DNA from: Tetmemena sp. SeJ-2015
Taxonomy: Eukaryota > Ciliophora > Spirotrichea > Sporadotrichida > Oxytrichidae
Assembly (NCBI GenBank): GCA_027382625.1
Contig: JAJKFJ010022340.1
Coordinates: forward strand, 20,217 to 84,216
DNA length: 64,000 bases
Direction of reading: 5' to 3'
How positions within the stretch are numbered: position 1 is the first letter of the stretch; each line of letters opens with the position of its first letter. Shown here in pieces: positions 1 through 12,234 of the stretch. The notes below the pieces were generated by a model. The model saw only the letters and a program-made list of their open reading frames with translations, was not told the origin of the DNA and made no database searches. A program made the position numbers and the translations under genes.

Positions 1-1420
1 AGCCAATTGTGATATCGCCGACAACTATCTAATAGAACTCGCTTGCCTTCACTTTATAGGTTTAAATAGTTTTAAATTAGTTTGAGATGATAATTAGCTT
101 GAAAACTCTAATCCTTCATAGAGTGTGCTACAGCAAAAAATAATATAGACAGCTGAATTGGCTCAGCTTTAAAACTATTCACTATTTTATTATGAATATT
201 AGCTCTGAGATTATTGAAGTCATGGTTACAACGCCTGCACTTATGTTTTGAAGAGAGCTAGTTTAAATAAAAATTGAAAGATAGACAATTATTTATTAGT
301 CGACTAAATGACTAAACTTATGCTGTAAAATGAACCTTGATCACTAAAACTTAAGGTGTTTGTGATCTCGCTACTAGTCTAAAATATAAATGGGGAAAAA
401 TATCAGCCAAATAATTAAATAGAAAATGATATGCAACTTCTCTCAGAATAGCCGAGAAAAGCTTAATTTCCATATTTACCCCAATAGAAAAATGGTACGG
501 AAGATGCTTAGGAAAAAGACTATAGGCCAATGAATTAAAAGTTACCATAGAGTTTACTCTAGGGGTCTTAAATTTCATAAAGATGAACACCGTTGCCTGT
601 TAAAACGGAGCAATTTAATTTTATATCTACTGCGTCCAAACCAAGGCTGATGCAATTATAATCGTTTTAATAAAAGTTAAAATTAAAATTTTGAGGGTAT
701 TTTATAAATATCTGGGACTTTGTAGAGAAATATTAATTAATTTTAGAAACAATCGTGCTTAGCTAGAAGGTAGCGTGTTACTTACGTATGAAAAGAAGAA
801 ATACAAATCCTCATCAGAACTTATTTTAAATGCTTATATTTAAACCACTAAAATCTGAGTTTGAGGAAACTGCGTTGACTTCTAAGCATTCAATATTAAC
901 ATCATTAGAGCTTAGATCCCTTTCTAGAGATTATTGCTAATTAGTTACCGAATAAAATATAAATCAAAGTAATGGACGAAATAGCCAAAGAAAGTGGAAG
1001 ATTAAGAGGTAGATGACTGGTATGGGCCCCCTATGCATCCATAAAGAGTGCTCTGGTGTTGCTTGCTCATGCTCATTGCCTTGATATTCACGCCCTCTGT
1101 TGAAACTTGAAGCTACTTCACACTTTTCCAACTTTATAGTTACTATAAATAAATGTAGCAAGTTAAATTAGTGAGTAATATATTCTACTAATAAATTATT
1201 TTATAGTTGTTGATTTTAAAGAGCTGATGACAAGTATATTAAAGGAGAGTGTAAGTGGAGGCAAATCCTGGCCAGATACTACTCCTACGTATATTAAATT
1301 TTAAGTCGGGTCCTCAAGTAAAACAGTTAATTTATTAAAAATGAGTATTTATAATAGTTGGCCTTACACCCCATTTGACTTCTATTTTCGCAAAGGATTC
1401 AATTTCTATCCATTACCCCC
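1..1420. other. No supportable gene; moderately AT-rich spacer
   Basis: I see no frame with family-like content on either strand. A minus-strand stretch at 964-1161 has unusually high GC for the area (for example around 1025-1110) and reads openly for 65 codons, but it has no recognisable domain, no clear splice signals and no relative elsewhere in the window. Best treated as spacer with a possible short unknown exon. Confidence 0.4.
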
Positions 1421-1800
1421 AACAAAAAAAATTTAATCTTGTTTATTAAAATTAATTTTATTTGAAAATTTAAAAATTAAAAAAATAATTTTTTAAACTT
1501 TTAAAATAAAAAATTATAAATTTTTTTAAATTTATTTAGAGTTTTTTTTTTTTAATTTTATGTTTATTAGGTTGAAAACCCCAAAAAAGGGGGGTTTCTT
1601 TTTATAAAAATTTATTTTTTAAAATTGGGGTATTTTAAATTAATGACAATTTAAAAAACAATTTAATTTAAAAAATTTTGTAAAAAAAATTTAAATTTTT
1701 TTTTAAAAAAATTTTTGCAAATCAAATTCAAATTTTTTAAAAATTTTGCTTAAATTTTTTAAAAAAAAATTTAAGTTTTTAAAAATTTAGAAAAAGATAT
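1421..1800. repeat. Homopolymer-rich A/T tract
   Basis: Almost pure A and T arranged as alternating runs of A and T of 4-10 bases, with a few runs of C or G. No gene can be read here. Similar tracts recur at 2540-2850, 2960-3225, 3540-3760, 8340-8760, 9040-9800, 10600-10900, 11570-11640, 33520-33790 and 34070-35220. They could be germline-limited spacer or IES sequence; base-call error in homopolymers is also possible. Confidence 0.7.
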
Positions 1801-3800
1801 TCAAATTAGGGTAATTCCTATCTAATAAAAAGGTGAGAAATAAAATTTAAGCTACTAATTATCTAATAATGTTTTTGTTTGTGGGGATAAATATAAATTA
1901 TTACGCATGTTCGATTATAGAAGATAGATGGAAATGAAAACTTACCCTAAAAAATAAACTTTGCTCGTGCTTTAATGGTAAAGGATGGCCTGTCTGTTTA
2001 TAGAAATTCTTGCACGTGGAAATAGTTTAGAATATAAGATTGCTCCATTCGAAGGATTTAAAATAACAAATTTTTATATCATCAAGGATTAATTGAGACA
2101 CAAATATCTTCAAAAAAAAAAGGAAAAATTTTATTATCGTAAGTTGGGGTTGATGACGAAACTGTTCCGTAATAGGAGAGCAAAGCGAATATTTAATTTT
2201 AGGAGTAGGTTAAGAGCTTTTACCACCGCCACGTTCCCAACTTGGAATTCGTACGTGTAAGTCCAAGTCACAATCCTTTTAAAATAGAAGAATAAATAAA
2301 TAAGGAAATATAATTGTGAACAGACTTCTCAAACTCTTCATCAGAGTACAAGTAATTAATTTAAAATTAAATTGATTACTTTAATCTTTAAAATAAATTT
2401 AAAAGTAAACTTACTTATTAGAATTTTATAATTATTTTAATTAAGAAAGTAGCCGATAAAAGGCAGGAGCTGGTCAGATTTCTTTTCCAAATAGCCCCCG
2501 TAAACAATATTTATTTCCCCTCAGGGGTATTATGGGAAAAATTCAAGAAAAAAAGGTTAAAATTTAATAAAAAATTTTAAAGGGAAAGGGTTTTAGGAAA
2601 AAAATTTTTTATTTATTTAAAAAATAGGGGCAATTTAAACAAATTTTTAAAAAAAACTTTTTAAAAATTAAATTTTTCTTTTTTTGAAATTTTAAATTTA
2701 GGTTTTTTTGGTTAAGCTTAATTTTTAAATTTTTTTAAATTTAAATTTTCTGGGGAAATTTGAAAAACCTTTGTTTAAAAAGGGGAAAATTATAAATTTT
2801 TTAGGGATAATTTTTTAAATTTTTAATTTTTGGCCCCCCAATAATAGGCCATCACTGTAATTGCAGCATCAGTGGGAGATGTTAATGTCACTGGAAATAT
2901 ATCTCCAAAACAAGATTATAGCTTGAATTAAACTTCTTAGTAAAGTGTAAACAATAATTAAGAATGCTATTTTCAAAAAAATTTTAATTTTTAGCTAAAG
3001 TTTATTTTTTTTGTTTTTTGTCAATTTTTTAATTTTTAAATTTTTTTTTAAGAAATTTTTCAAAAAGACAATTTTGAAGGAAAAATTTTTTTTTAAAAAA
3101 AAAAAAACGAAAACAAAAAAAAAAATTTAAAAAACTTTTTTAAAAAAGTTATAAAAATTATATTAAGTCCTTTTTCAAACAAAATTTAAACTTCTTGTAT
3201 TTTTATACTTTTTAAATGGTTTAAATTTTATTAAATGCTCAGTTATATTGTATTGTGCTGTTCATTTGATAGAGAAGAAAGTGAAGGAATATTATTGTCT
3301 GGGAAAGTCTGTCATATAGATTTTTTATTTGATTTTTGGTCCAAAGCCCTATCAGTTTATCTGACTTTTGAAAATAAATAATGAATCATTGATTGGGTCA
3401 CTATAAGTTGAAATTCTGTAGGGACTGAAATTGTTCTTAAATTAATTAATTTTATTAAGTAAGAAACCAATCTTGATGATACCTATTATTGCTCTGGTAG
3501 CAAATACCATATTATATATTTTTGAAAATTAATTCTATTAAAATATCATTTTTATTATTTTTATTATAGAAACTTTTTTTTTAAAAAATTTTTTTTTAAA
3601 AAAATAAATTCAAATTTTCCTTAAAATTTTTTTTTTAATAAATCGGTTTTTTATATTTAAAAAATTTAAAGTGGTCCTTTTCAAAAATTTTAAAATTTTT
3701 TGGGAAATTTCAAAAAAATTAAGAAAAAAACCAAATAAAAAAAAATTTTATTATTTATTTCATATCTTTGAGTGAGTAAAAAAATTGATTGGTAAATTTT
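1801..3800. other. Mixed spacer with A/T tracts, no convincing gene
   Basis: Islands of normal composition (about 1810-2500, 2840-2960, 3230-3530) alternate with A/T homopolymer tracts. On the plus strand the island 2030-2290 stays open when TAA and TAG are read as Gln and gives a Lys/Arg-rich peptide. The island at 3255-3370 reads as a short hydrophobic peptide. Neither has a start, a stop and splice sites that fit together, and I recognise no family. Confidence 0.4.
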
Positions 3801-3809
3801 TTATTATAG

Positions 3810-3940
3810 GATGAATAGAAATAGGTGATTAGAGGTCTTGAACAAGAAATACAACGATAAGTGCGACTTGAAGCAGCAGAGTTCAAATTTAAAGCTGAAG
3901 CCCAACTGAAAAATTAAATTTTAAAATTTAAATTTATAAA
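3810..3940 (+). CDS. Short coiled-coil-like exon, gene unknown
   Basis: An intron-like segment starting GTAAATTT and ending ATTATAG (3793-3809) is followed by an open frame rich in Glu, Gln, Lys and Ala (for example GLEQEIQRQVRLEAAEFK). It has no internal TGA and a composition typical of a coiled coil. The frame fades into an AT-rich tract and no second exon was identified. The reverse strand reads as an unlikely Ser/Tyr-rich peptide. Treated as a real but orphan exon of an unidentified plus-strand gene. Confidence 0.4.
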
Positions 3941-3981
3941 TTAATATTTACAAAGATGAAATAAAGGGTAGAAATTTTAAG

Positions 3982-4264
3982 TTCCCTCCTCAGCAAGGTA
4001 CTGGTACTTTTATTTAAAATTTTTTTATATTCATTCTTTTCCATTTACTCTTCAAATTTAAAAGACTCTTTTTTAAAAAAAATTTTCAAAAAACTTACAA
4101 TATAGGTTCCACGTCTTTGCATTTAAACTCAAATTCTTATTTCTAAAGTAAACGTACTTGCAATTATCATACCTGCGATCTTAAGAAAAGCATATTCTTA
4201 AATCTAATTCTTTCTTTGCTTTTAGTTAGGTACCCCAACTGTTGTCACCTTGCTGAGGAGGGAA
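3982..4264. repeat. Small element bounded by an 18-bp perfect inverted repeat
   Basis: TTCCCTCCTCAGCAAGGT at 3982-3999 is repeated exactly in inverse orientation at 4247-4264. The 250-bp interior is AT-rich with no open frame. The GC content of the repeats stands out against the surroundings. No clear target-site duplication is visible. This looks like a miniature inverted-repeat element or a germline-limited insertion. Confidence 0.55.
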
Positions 4265-5555
4265 TTCTTGGAGTAAGAGTTTCCCATTTTCTAATTTTAA
4301 ATTTAATTAAAAAATTTAAATTAATTTTCTTTGCCCCTTTTAAAATTTTTGTGTTAAACCATTATGTTTATTTCTTTTCAAATTAAATATTTTTATTACC
4401 CTTAATTTTCTTTTTTAATTTTTTGAAAAATTCTTTTATATTAAAAAATTAAAATTTTTTTATTTTGGGGTTTTCTATATAATATTTTTATATTCTGTTT
4501 ATTTTAAATAAATAAACTTCTAAATTAAAACTAAATTAAATTTAAATATTTTTATTAAATTAATATCTAGCAATTATATATTTAAAATTGATAAATTTCT
4601 AAGATAAACTTTTTAACTCTTATTCTTTTAAAAAAGTTAAAATTTTTAAATTTCTTTTAATTTATTTCAGGTATAATTTCACAAAAATTAATAAGAATAA
4701 AAATTAAATTAGATATTTTCAAAATCTTCATTCTACTTTAAGAATGATATGAGCTTTCTTTTCATTTTTCCTTTAATCTTTCTAAAGTTTTACGATGAAA
4801 TTTGTATTTGATATTAAATCATAATTTTGAGAGTCCCCATCGAAATTATTTTTGCTTTAATTGAATTGCTCATTTGACTGGAATCTTTACATAGAATAAT
4901 TTATTGGAGATGAGTAATAGTTGTTGTTCTATGATTCAGAATCTCTATTTTAAATTCCTGCTTTAAGTATATTCATATCTTCTAGTGAGTAGATATCGTT
5001 CTTCTTTTTTTAATTTCTATTTTTAGTTTACAAGTTTCTGCTTTCTATCTTTGCAAAACCTGCGAAGGATTTATAAATTCGCACAAATTATTAATTTAAA
5101 AATTTTGTTTAAATTTTTTAAATAAATATATTTTAAAATTATTTTTATTATTAATTAAAATAATAATAAGGTAAAATTTAATTTTATTCTATAATTTTTG
5201 TTCCTCTTTATAAAATTTTGCATGAAGGATGTATGAAAATTATCAGTCTTTTAAAGATTAGAATCATGAATCTTTTGCTTTAAAGTGCTTTTAATTTAGT
5301 GTTTCATATTTTCAGTGTAATTATTGCTTTTCTATTTCTCTTATAGCTTCTTGAAAATGTAAGTCTTAAATTTACATAAATAAAAGCATTTTTTTTAGAA
5401 GAAATTTTTTTATTGTTTGGACTGTGATCACATTAATTTAAAACTTAAAGTATATCAATTTAACAAATATTGAGGAAATTTAATAAATTATTTTAATATT
5501 ATATCACTATCAAATTGAGCAGTTGATAAAATAGTGAAATGCAAATAGGTATATA
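4265..5555. other. AT-rich spacer downstream of gene A
   Basis: About 80 percent A+T on inspection, short TGA-interrupted frames only. It may contain the cytoplasmic tail or 3' end of gene A, since the B paralogue has a tail beyond its last membrane block, but I could not identify the tail here. Confidence 0.4.
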
Positions 5556-5559
5556 TCCA

Positions 5560-6860
5560 ATTACTTGCCTCGGATAGGTTTCAATCACAAAAGCCCTGCT
5601 GAATGGAATGAATGAATAAGTAAGTGTAAGAATAAGAATCTCATTTACAATAGCCATTTAATTTTCTGATTACTCTTCATATGGCTTCAAGCTTATCAAT
5701 ACTGCCAGGCTCCATAAATTGGCAGAGACAATTAACACTGTTTATAGACCCCCATTATCTCGCAGTTAAACTAGAATGAGACAATATACAACTTTCCTGA
5801 AGATTTAAATCACTTGATATCCTTTAATTAATTTATTAAAAACTGGCTTAATATTTTATCGCACTTTTAAAAATATATTTTTTCAATGATATTGTTAAGC
5901 CAAGATGGAATCTTTTCTCAAGTTTAAAATGAATAAATTTTCGGTCAGAGCTTAGAAACTCTTCAGATAGTTGCTACTTTTAGCCCTCCCATAGTAATTT
6001 AAAAGGGAGAGAAAATTAGAGAAGATTCAATTAATTTATAATTTCAATATCACTATTACTATTTATTATTTAAGCCTCTAAATTTGTTGCAAGAGTGATA
6101 ATTAAAGGGAAAATTAGGCACACTACTATAGTTGAGATTGAAAGTATTGAACTTGCAGTAACGCCACTCACTCCTGATTTAACAAATGAGAGTCCAATCA
6201 GAGAACACAAAAATATCTCAAGATAGGACTCAAGCAAGAATCTGGTTTGCATATTGAAAGCGATAGATTTGTAAACAGTATTCAAAAGACTAAAATATGA
6301 GTAAACATATGAAAATGAATATAATACCTTAACTTTCTTAGGTAAGCGAGGTCAATCACAAAAGCCAAGAGTAGAAGTAAAAGCTGAAAGAGGCTCATAT
6401 AAGTCAAAAGTCCCAAATTCACAATTAAATTCCTAGAAGAGTAGTTCATGTTTTCGAATACCTCACTAATTCAATCAGTTAAAAATTAAAATAAATATAA
6501 TGGGAGAGTCTTCATATTCATCAAATTCAAAGATCATAGAGTTTAGGTCATCCACTGGTATCAAGTTAAAACTAGCAAGATCGTTAATTAGAGTAAAGTA
6601 ACTAAGTGTATTTGCCGGTACTCTCATATTGATAAGTGGTAATTTGGTCAAGAGTTGAAAACCTTCTATCATTCCCCATAAGTTCTAAGCTATCTGGCTC
6701 CTAACAAAATATGACATTAAAATTAATTACAACACGAGATTGATATCCAAGATTATAAATTTAATTTGTAATTGATGTAGATGTTTGCACCAAAGATAAC
6801 GGTCATAGTCCACTTCACTCCCACAGTTATACTTGAAGCCATGTCTTGCCAGTCTATAGA
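5560..6860 (-). CDS. Gene A, C-terminal multi-pass membrane part of Cadg-like surface protein
   Basis: Read on the minus strand with TAA/TAG as Gln. Blocks in order: a segment containing DMASSITVGVKWTM and then NIYIN (about 6860-6730); WGMIEGFQLLTKLPLINM and VPANTLSYFTLINDLASF (about 6680-6540); hydrophobic helices including FLLESYLEIFLCSLIGLSF (6290-6070); and LQTVLIVSANLWSLAV plus LKPYEEQSENQMAIVNE (5770-5575). The same blocks in the same order occur in paralogue B and partly in C, which confirms that they are coding. The organisation matches hypotrich membrane proteins annotated as Cadg-domain proteins: a large ectodomain followed by a conserved multi-helix C-terminus. Molecular function is unknown. 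Frame changes between blocks imply short introns or IESs. Relative to B, an insertion of about 80 nt lies at roughly 5825-5905. Confidence 0.75.
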
Positions 6861-7389
6861 ATTCTAACATTTTTTATGAAATTTACCACTTGATGATTAT
6901 GGAGGAATCTACCCTCTCAATCTTTATTACTTTAAATTAATTTAATCTTAAAAGTGGCATAATGGTTTTAGTTTTGCCCTTGTTCTGAATTAAAAGATGA
7001 CAAGAAGTTATTTTGATTAAATGATGCTAAAAATAAGATGATCTCGAAAGTAAATAAGTAGTTCGTCTTCAGAATTTTGAGAAATTTCTTCTTTACTGAT
7101 TGGGAAAGACAATGTGAAAAAAGCTTTGGTGTCTTCAATACTTGTTTCCTTAAACTGTACATATTTAAATACAGTTATAATTTTTTCAAAATTGATATCC
7201 AGTTATTTGGCCATCTCTGACTAAATACATCAGAACCTTACTAAATTAAAATAAAGGATGATTCATTAGTCAGTTCTTCACCAAATAAACTATTTTAAAA
7301 TCTTAGAATTAAATAACAAAAGATATCAATAATTTAGGATAGTTAGTTATCCTAGTGTATCTATCTATTTAATTTTAGCTTTGAAGTAC

Positions 7390-8310
7390 TTTTCTTCATC
7401 AAGCTATAATAGGTTGCCACTATCTGTTGAAAGAAATTACTCCTCATTTTGAAATCCATCTCCCTTAATCTGATTTATTATTTCAACTATTTGTTAGTCC
7501 TTATCACTGAGATTAGGGCTAGCTGGTATACTTTAAGCTAAATTTGTATGGATTAATATGGAATAGTGACTACAAATAGATAAGTTATTCATCTAGCATA
7601 TATCCAAATTCACTCTATATGTTTAAATAATCTATTTTCAATTTTTAATAAAGTTTTAGAGTAATTCAGAGTTTGCAATATCGACAAATAGTAAACTTAT
7701 TAAGTACTACTCGAATCTCCACTTGTCTTGCTTTCAAGTTTGGCAAAGAAAAATGCCTCATTGAATTATGCAGTTATATTATAACTATCATTTTCTAAAT
7801 CTATTACTTAAGGAAGATAGTAATCTTTCAAGTTAAATAAAGAAAAATTAATCTGTCTGCTTCTTGTAAAATACATCAATTATAGTGTTTAAATCCGTCT
7901 AAAAATATGGAGGAGTATAAATTTTTAAATATGTATTCTCTAAAATGTGAACTCCACCTCCTCCTCCTTCTCCACTTTAATTATTTTTTTATAATTTACT
8001 TGTGTTATTATTGTTATCTGGTTGTAAGAAGTTAATAGTAAGAAAATAATTGGTATCGATTGATATATCTGCAGAATAATCTTATTTTAATATACTTAAA
8101 AATGCAGATGGGTCAGTGTCTGTGGTTACAAACACTGAGGAGATTGAGAGAACATAAGAGTTTTATGGCACTGTTTAAGCATAAATAGACAATTCATTTT
8201 TGTCTTGGTCCCATGAAAAGATATCTGGGGGCAAGATATTATTATCTGCTAGAGTCAAAGTATATTTTACATAGGGTGAGCTTTAAAATAAAGAAAAAAT
8301 AGAAGCAAAG
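7390..8310 (-). CDS. Gene A, cadherin-like ectodomain repeats
   Basis: A long minus-strand frame without TGA runs from about 8300 to 7880. It includes YVKYTLTLADNNILPPD, FSWDQDKNELSIYAQ and SYVLSISSVFVTTDTDPSAF, the alternating hydrophobic pattern of a Cadg/dystroglycan-type cadherin fold. A Gly-rich loop (GEGGGGG near 7975) follows, then VIDLENDSYNITAQF and FFFAKLES in a shifted frame (about 7820-7720). In B the equivalent of DLENDSYN is present with a TGA in place of Leu. The frame shift between the two halves suggests an intron, an IES or a small lesion near 7840. Such domains are extracellular and usually act in adhesion or recognition; that role is inferred from the fold only. Confidence 0.7.
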
Positions 8311-8339
8311 TCCGATATAGTTTTTATTCACTCTAGCTG

Positions 8340-8760
8340 GAAATTTATAACAGAAACAAATTATTTACAAACTAAATAATTTTTTTATTTAAACAAAATA
8401 ATTAAAACCAATTTAAAGTAAATTTGCAAAATTTTCAAAAAAATTTTTCATTTTTTTAGCTAAAAAGTTTAAAGAAAAAAATATAATTTATTTATTAAGA
8501 ATTTTTTTTTTAAAAAATTTATAATTTTTTTTAAAAAAAATTTATTTTTAAAAATTTAAAAAAAAAAAAAAAAGAAAAAATTAAACTTCATGCTCCTCTT
8601 TACATACAGAATCTGGAGATTGGATCTCTAACTTTTTTAATACAAAACTCTGGAAAATTTAAAAAAATTCTAATTTTTTTAAAATTAAAAAAAATTTTTA
8701 AAATAAATTTCTTATAAAAAAAAAATTTTGAATTAAATAAAATTTATATCGTATTTGGGC
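8340..8760. repeat. A/T homopolymer tract inside gene A
   Basis: Alternating runs of A and T, including a run of 15 or more A around 8556-8573, interrupt the ectodomain coding region between the exon blocks at 8300 and 8800. No coding frame crosses it. Paralogue B has ordinary coding sequence at the equivalent place, so this is an insertion (IES or intron-like) specific to A. Confidence 0.6.
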
Positions 8761-8794
8761 CCAAAAAAACATCTGCTCTTAAATTTAATTTATT

Positions 8795-11700
8795 TTTAGA
8801 CTCCTTTCTGGGCAAGGTCAATACATTAAACAATAACAGTCTGTAAGTTATAATTCCAAGTCTTTGGATATAAACATCATTTTAAAATAATAGATACATG
8901 ACATCCGTGTCTAATGAAATCACTACATAAATTAATAAAAACATTCAGATCAACATTTTCTGAGGATATCTTTTAGAAGGTATAGATAAAAGTTTTAGTC
9001 AGAATTAAAATTGAGATATTTAAGTTTTCATAACGAATTTTAAAATTCTTAATTTTTTATTTTATATTTTAATTTTTAATTTAAAAAAATCTTTATCTGA
9101 AGTTAAAAAAATTAAAGGGAAAAAAAAAAGGGCCAATCATTTTTATTTTTAATACTTTTATCATGACTTTTTCTTCTTGATAGGAGTTTATGAAAATTTC
9201 ATAGAATAAGTTGAAAATTGTAACATTCTTATTGTTTAAATTTTTTTAATCTTTTATTTTTTTAAATACTTTTTTTGTAAATTTAAAAATAAAAATTTTT
9301 TATTTTAAAAAATTAAAAACTTTTAAAAAAATTTAAAATTTTTTTAAAAATTTTTAAAAATTACAGATTTTTTTTAAAGTTAATATTATTAGGTTTCAAA
9401 CTTTTTTTGGAAAATAATTTCAAAAAATTTAAAAAGTAAAATTTTTAAATATAATTTAATCAATTTTAAAATTTTTATTATTTTTATCAAATTTTCTTCT
9501 TGAAAAAAAAAAAATTTAGGGGATTTATTTTTTAAAAAAATTTTTTTTTAAAAAAAAGAAAATTATATTGAAATTTTTAAAAATTAATTTTACAAATTTA
9601 AAAAAAAAAAAAGAATTTTTTCTAAAAAAAAAAAATTAAAAAATTTTTGATTTTTTAAATTTTTATTTATTAATTAAAAAAATTTTTTTTGGGATTTATT
9701 GGAGAGTTAAAAATATTAAAAGAGTGTTAGTTATCCGAATTTAACCTTAAAAAAAAATTTATAATTTTTTATTAAAAAATTCCTTGATGAATTATTTCTT
9801 TATTACCTCAAGTCAATAAAACTTTTGATAAATTTATTAATTATAAACCAGTATTCGAGTAATTTATTTCTGGATCACCTTTGACTCCACACTTGCAATA
9901 AAGAAATATTTCGATTTATTTATTTAAGAGCAATCATTAGAAGTTGAAAATCGAGGATCAGATATAAATTAATCATTTGCAACTTTACTAAAAGTAGTTG
10001 TGAGAGTCTCAGTCCTAATCTCAAAATCAGCGTTTTTAAAACTTTCCACACCGTCAGCGATCGAGAGCATTTTAAAATAAGCAGAAGCACTTAAATCAAC
10101 CTTAACCCTAGTAGTTATGATGTCAACGTAAAATAAATAAATTAAAAAGTATTCTAAATTTAGTAATCATAAACATCTTCAAAGCTAAAAGAATCGTAGC
10201 AGGAAAATTTAGAATCAGAAATAAAAGTTAATTTTAAGGTACACTCTTATTTAAAAATAAAAAGGCCTGAAAACGATTTGCCAAAGTAGTAGCCAACTCC
10301 TAAAATTCTGAGAGTGCTTGAAGATCTATCAAATAAGAGAGAGTCAATTACCATTTAGTTTATTTATTTCGGGAGCTGATACTAGTTTTATATTAAAATG
10401 GTAAATAAATAAATTGATACAGTCTATAGAGAAGTCGCTTAATTCTCCATACTATTCTTGAGTAGATAGAACAATAATTTAAAGTGTAGGGTTAATAAAT
10501 AGTGCTATAATTATTTTTATCTTAATTTTTAAATACTCGCTTAAAAAGGAATTTTTTATAACTTGCATTAAATAATAGAAAGTGCCCATTGAAGTTAAAA
10601 AGATGGAATATGCTTTTTTTGAAAAAATAAAAAATCAAATCCAAACCCCATTTAAAAAAATAAAAAATGAAAAAATTTGGATTTTTTTTTTTTATAAAAA
10701 ATAATTGGCATAAACAAGGAAATGTTTAAATTTAAAAATTAGGGTTTAACTAAATATTTTTTAAATAAAAAAAAATAGCCCTTAAATTTTTCTTTTTAAA
10801 AAAAATTAAAAATTTTTTTTTTAAAAAACAACAAATATTCAAAAATAAATTTAATCTACTAAAAATTTTGGGGGGTTTATTAGAATGGTAATTTAAAAAA
10901 ATATCAATCATATTTATTTTACACTGAGATGAATTAAGATGTCGCTAGAGGATCGAATAAATTAGTGGTGAAGAATGAGCTTTACAATTTTTAGATTCGC
11001 TATTAAATTATAGCTATAATCATGAATAAGAAGGAAGTAGATTAGACCTGTGGGTTATGAAACTGGGGATACTCCTCTCAATAAAGAATTAAAATATAAC
11101 TTCTAAGAAATATATCCTGCATAGAGAGCAGTTACTGTTTCACATTAATTGCCTGTAACTACAAAATACGAGTTTATTCAGAAGTCAGCAGCCTCTTAAA
11201 TTTAAACACCTCCTAATATAAACAAGGATTTTCCATCATCCTGAAACTATAAAGTCACTATTTTATTTTTTTTATTTTCTGTAGCAGAGGGCCGCTTTGA
11301 TATTTCTGAAGGATGTAAAATCTATTACAGCTATCTAGCTATAAAAAGATTGGGTCTATATATGAACTTGCCATTTTAACTTACACTCAATAAAAAAATA
11401 ATATTATTTTATTCTATTTTTAAGATAAATTTTTTAAAAAAAAGAAAATCGCTGACGTTTTCGTTCTGAGACTGAGTGATACCAAGTAGTTTAATATAGA
11501 ATCACCAGTGCCTTATTTCTAGAAGAGAGAAATTATGAAATTAGCATTCTGAGTTATCAAAATATATTTTTAAAAAATAAATCTCTAAATTTAAATTTTT
11601 TTTTCAAAAAAAATTTTTTTAAACAAAAATTTTACTTTTTAGAATGAGTAAAATTAATTGAGAATAATAGTTTGAAAATTATTGAGAGATAGTTATAGTA

Positions 11701-12230
11701 AGTGAATTAACTGAAACTAGTCTTCTTTATGACGTACTACCCTAGTAAATAAGAGGAATGAGGAGAGAGTCCATCGACTGATGAACTTCCTCCAAAAGCC
11801 AAATAAGTATAAACTGCAGGGGGATCACTATCTTTAGAGTTTAAAAAAAGTTAAGTTCCATATGTGCATCTAATCTATTAAATAAATTATAATTTTTAAA
11901 TTCTTTTCTATATCTATGGTATATGTCCAGAGACCTGATTCTACTTAATATATAAGGGTATTTAATGATAAATTTTTTTTTTAAATTGTGATAAAAATTA
12001 AAATAAAATCTTACTATGGTTTATACAATTTATAATATCCTTTCATCCATCTTTAATACTAAAGATTTTAATTATGATTTAAACTAAAAGACTCTTTTTA
12101 TAAAGTTGCAAGAAGATTATAAAAAAATAAAGAAATTTTGAGATTAAATTGATTCTACAGAGTCACCAAACCAAATAGGGAAAGTCTTTGAAGTGAATGC
12201 AGCATAGTTTTCATCTTGAGCAACTACATC
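8795..12230 (-). CDS. Gene A, N-terminal propeller-like ectodomain (exon blocks)
   Basis: Minus-strand exon blocks separated by AT-rich DNA. About 12230-12145, after a TTTTGCAG acceptor: NYAAFTSKTFPIWFG. About 11345-11280: LDSCNRFYILQKYQSG. About 10345-10250: DSLLFDRSSSTLRILGVGYYFG. About 10085-9850: MLSIADGVESFKNADFEI and TETLTTTFSKVAND. About 9020-8830: an open block beginning ISILILTKTFIYTF. The first two blocks match paralogue B (AFSAKAFPRWFG and LDSANRLYILSTISNYG) in the same order and at a similar spacing. Short FD/DS..LY.LG-type units are typical of beta-propeller-like N-termini. I did not find the start codon, so the exact 5' end is unknown. Confidence 0.6.
9040..9800. repeat. Long A/T homopolymer tract inside gene A
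   Basis: The tract between the exon blocks at 9020 and 9850 is made almost entirely of A and T runs up to 13 bases long. Nothing can be translated. It may be an IES eliminated during development. Confidence 0.6.
10600..10900. repeat. A/T homopolymer tract inside gene A
   Basis: Another tract of alternating A and T runs, between the propeller-like blocks near 10345 and 11280. It has no coding frame. Confidence 0.55.
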
Positions 12231-12234
12231 TGCA

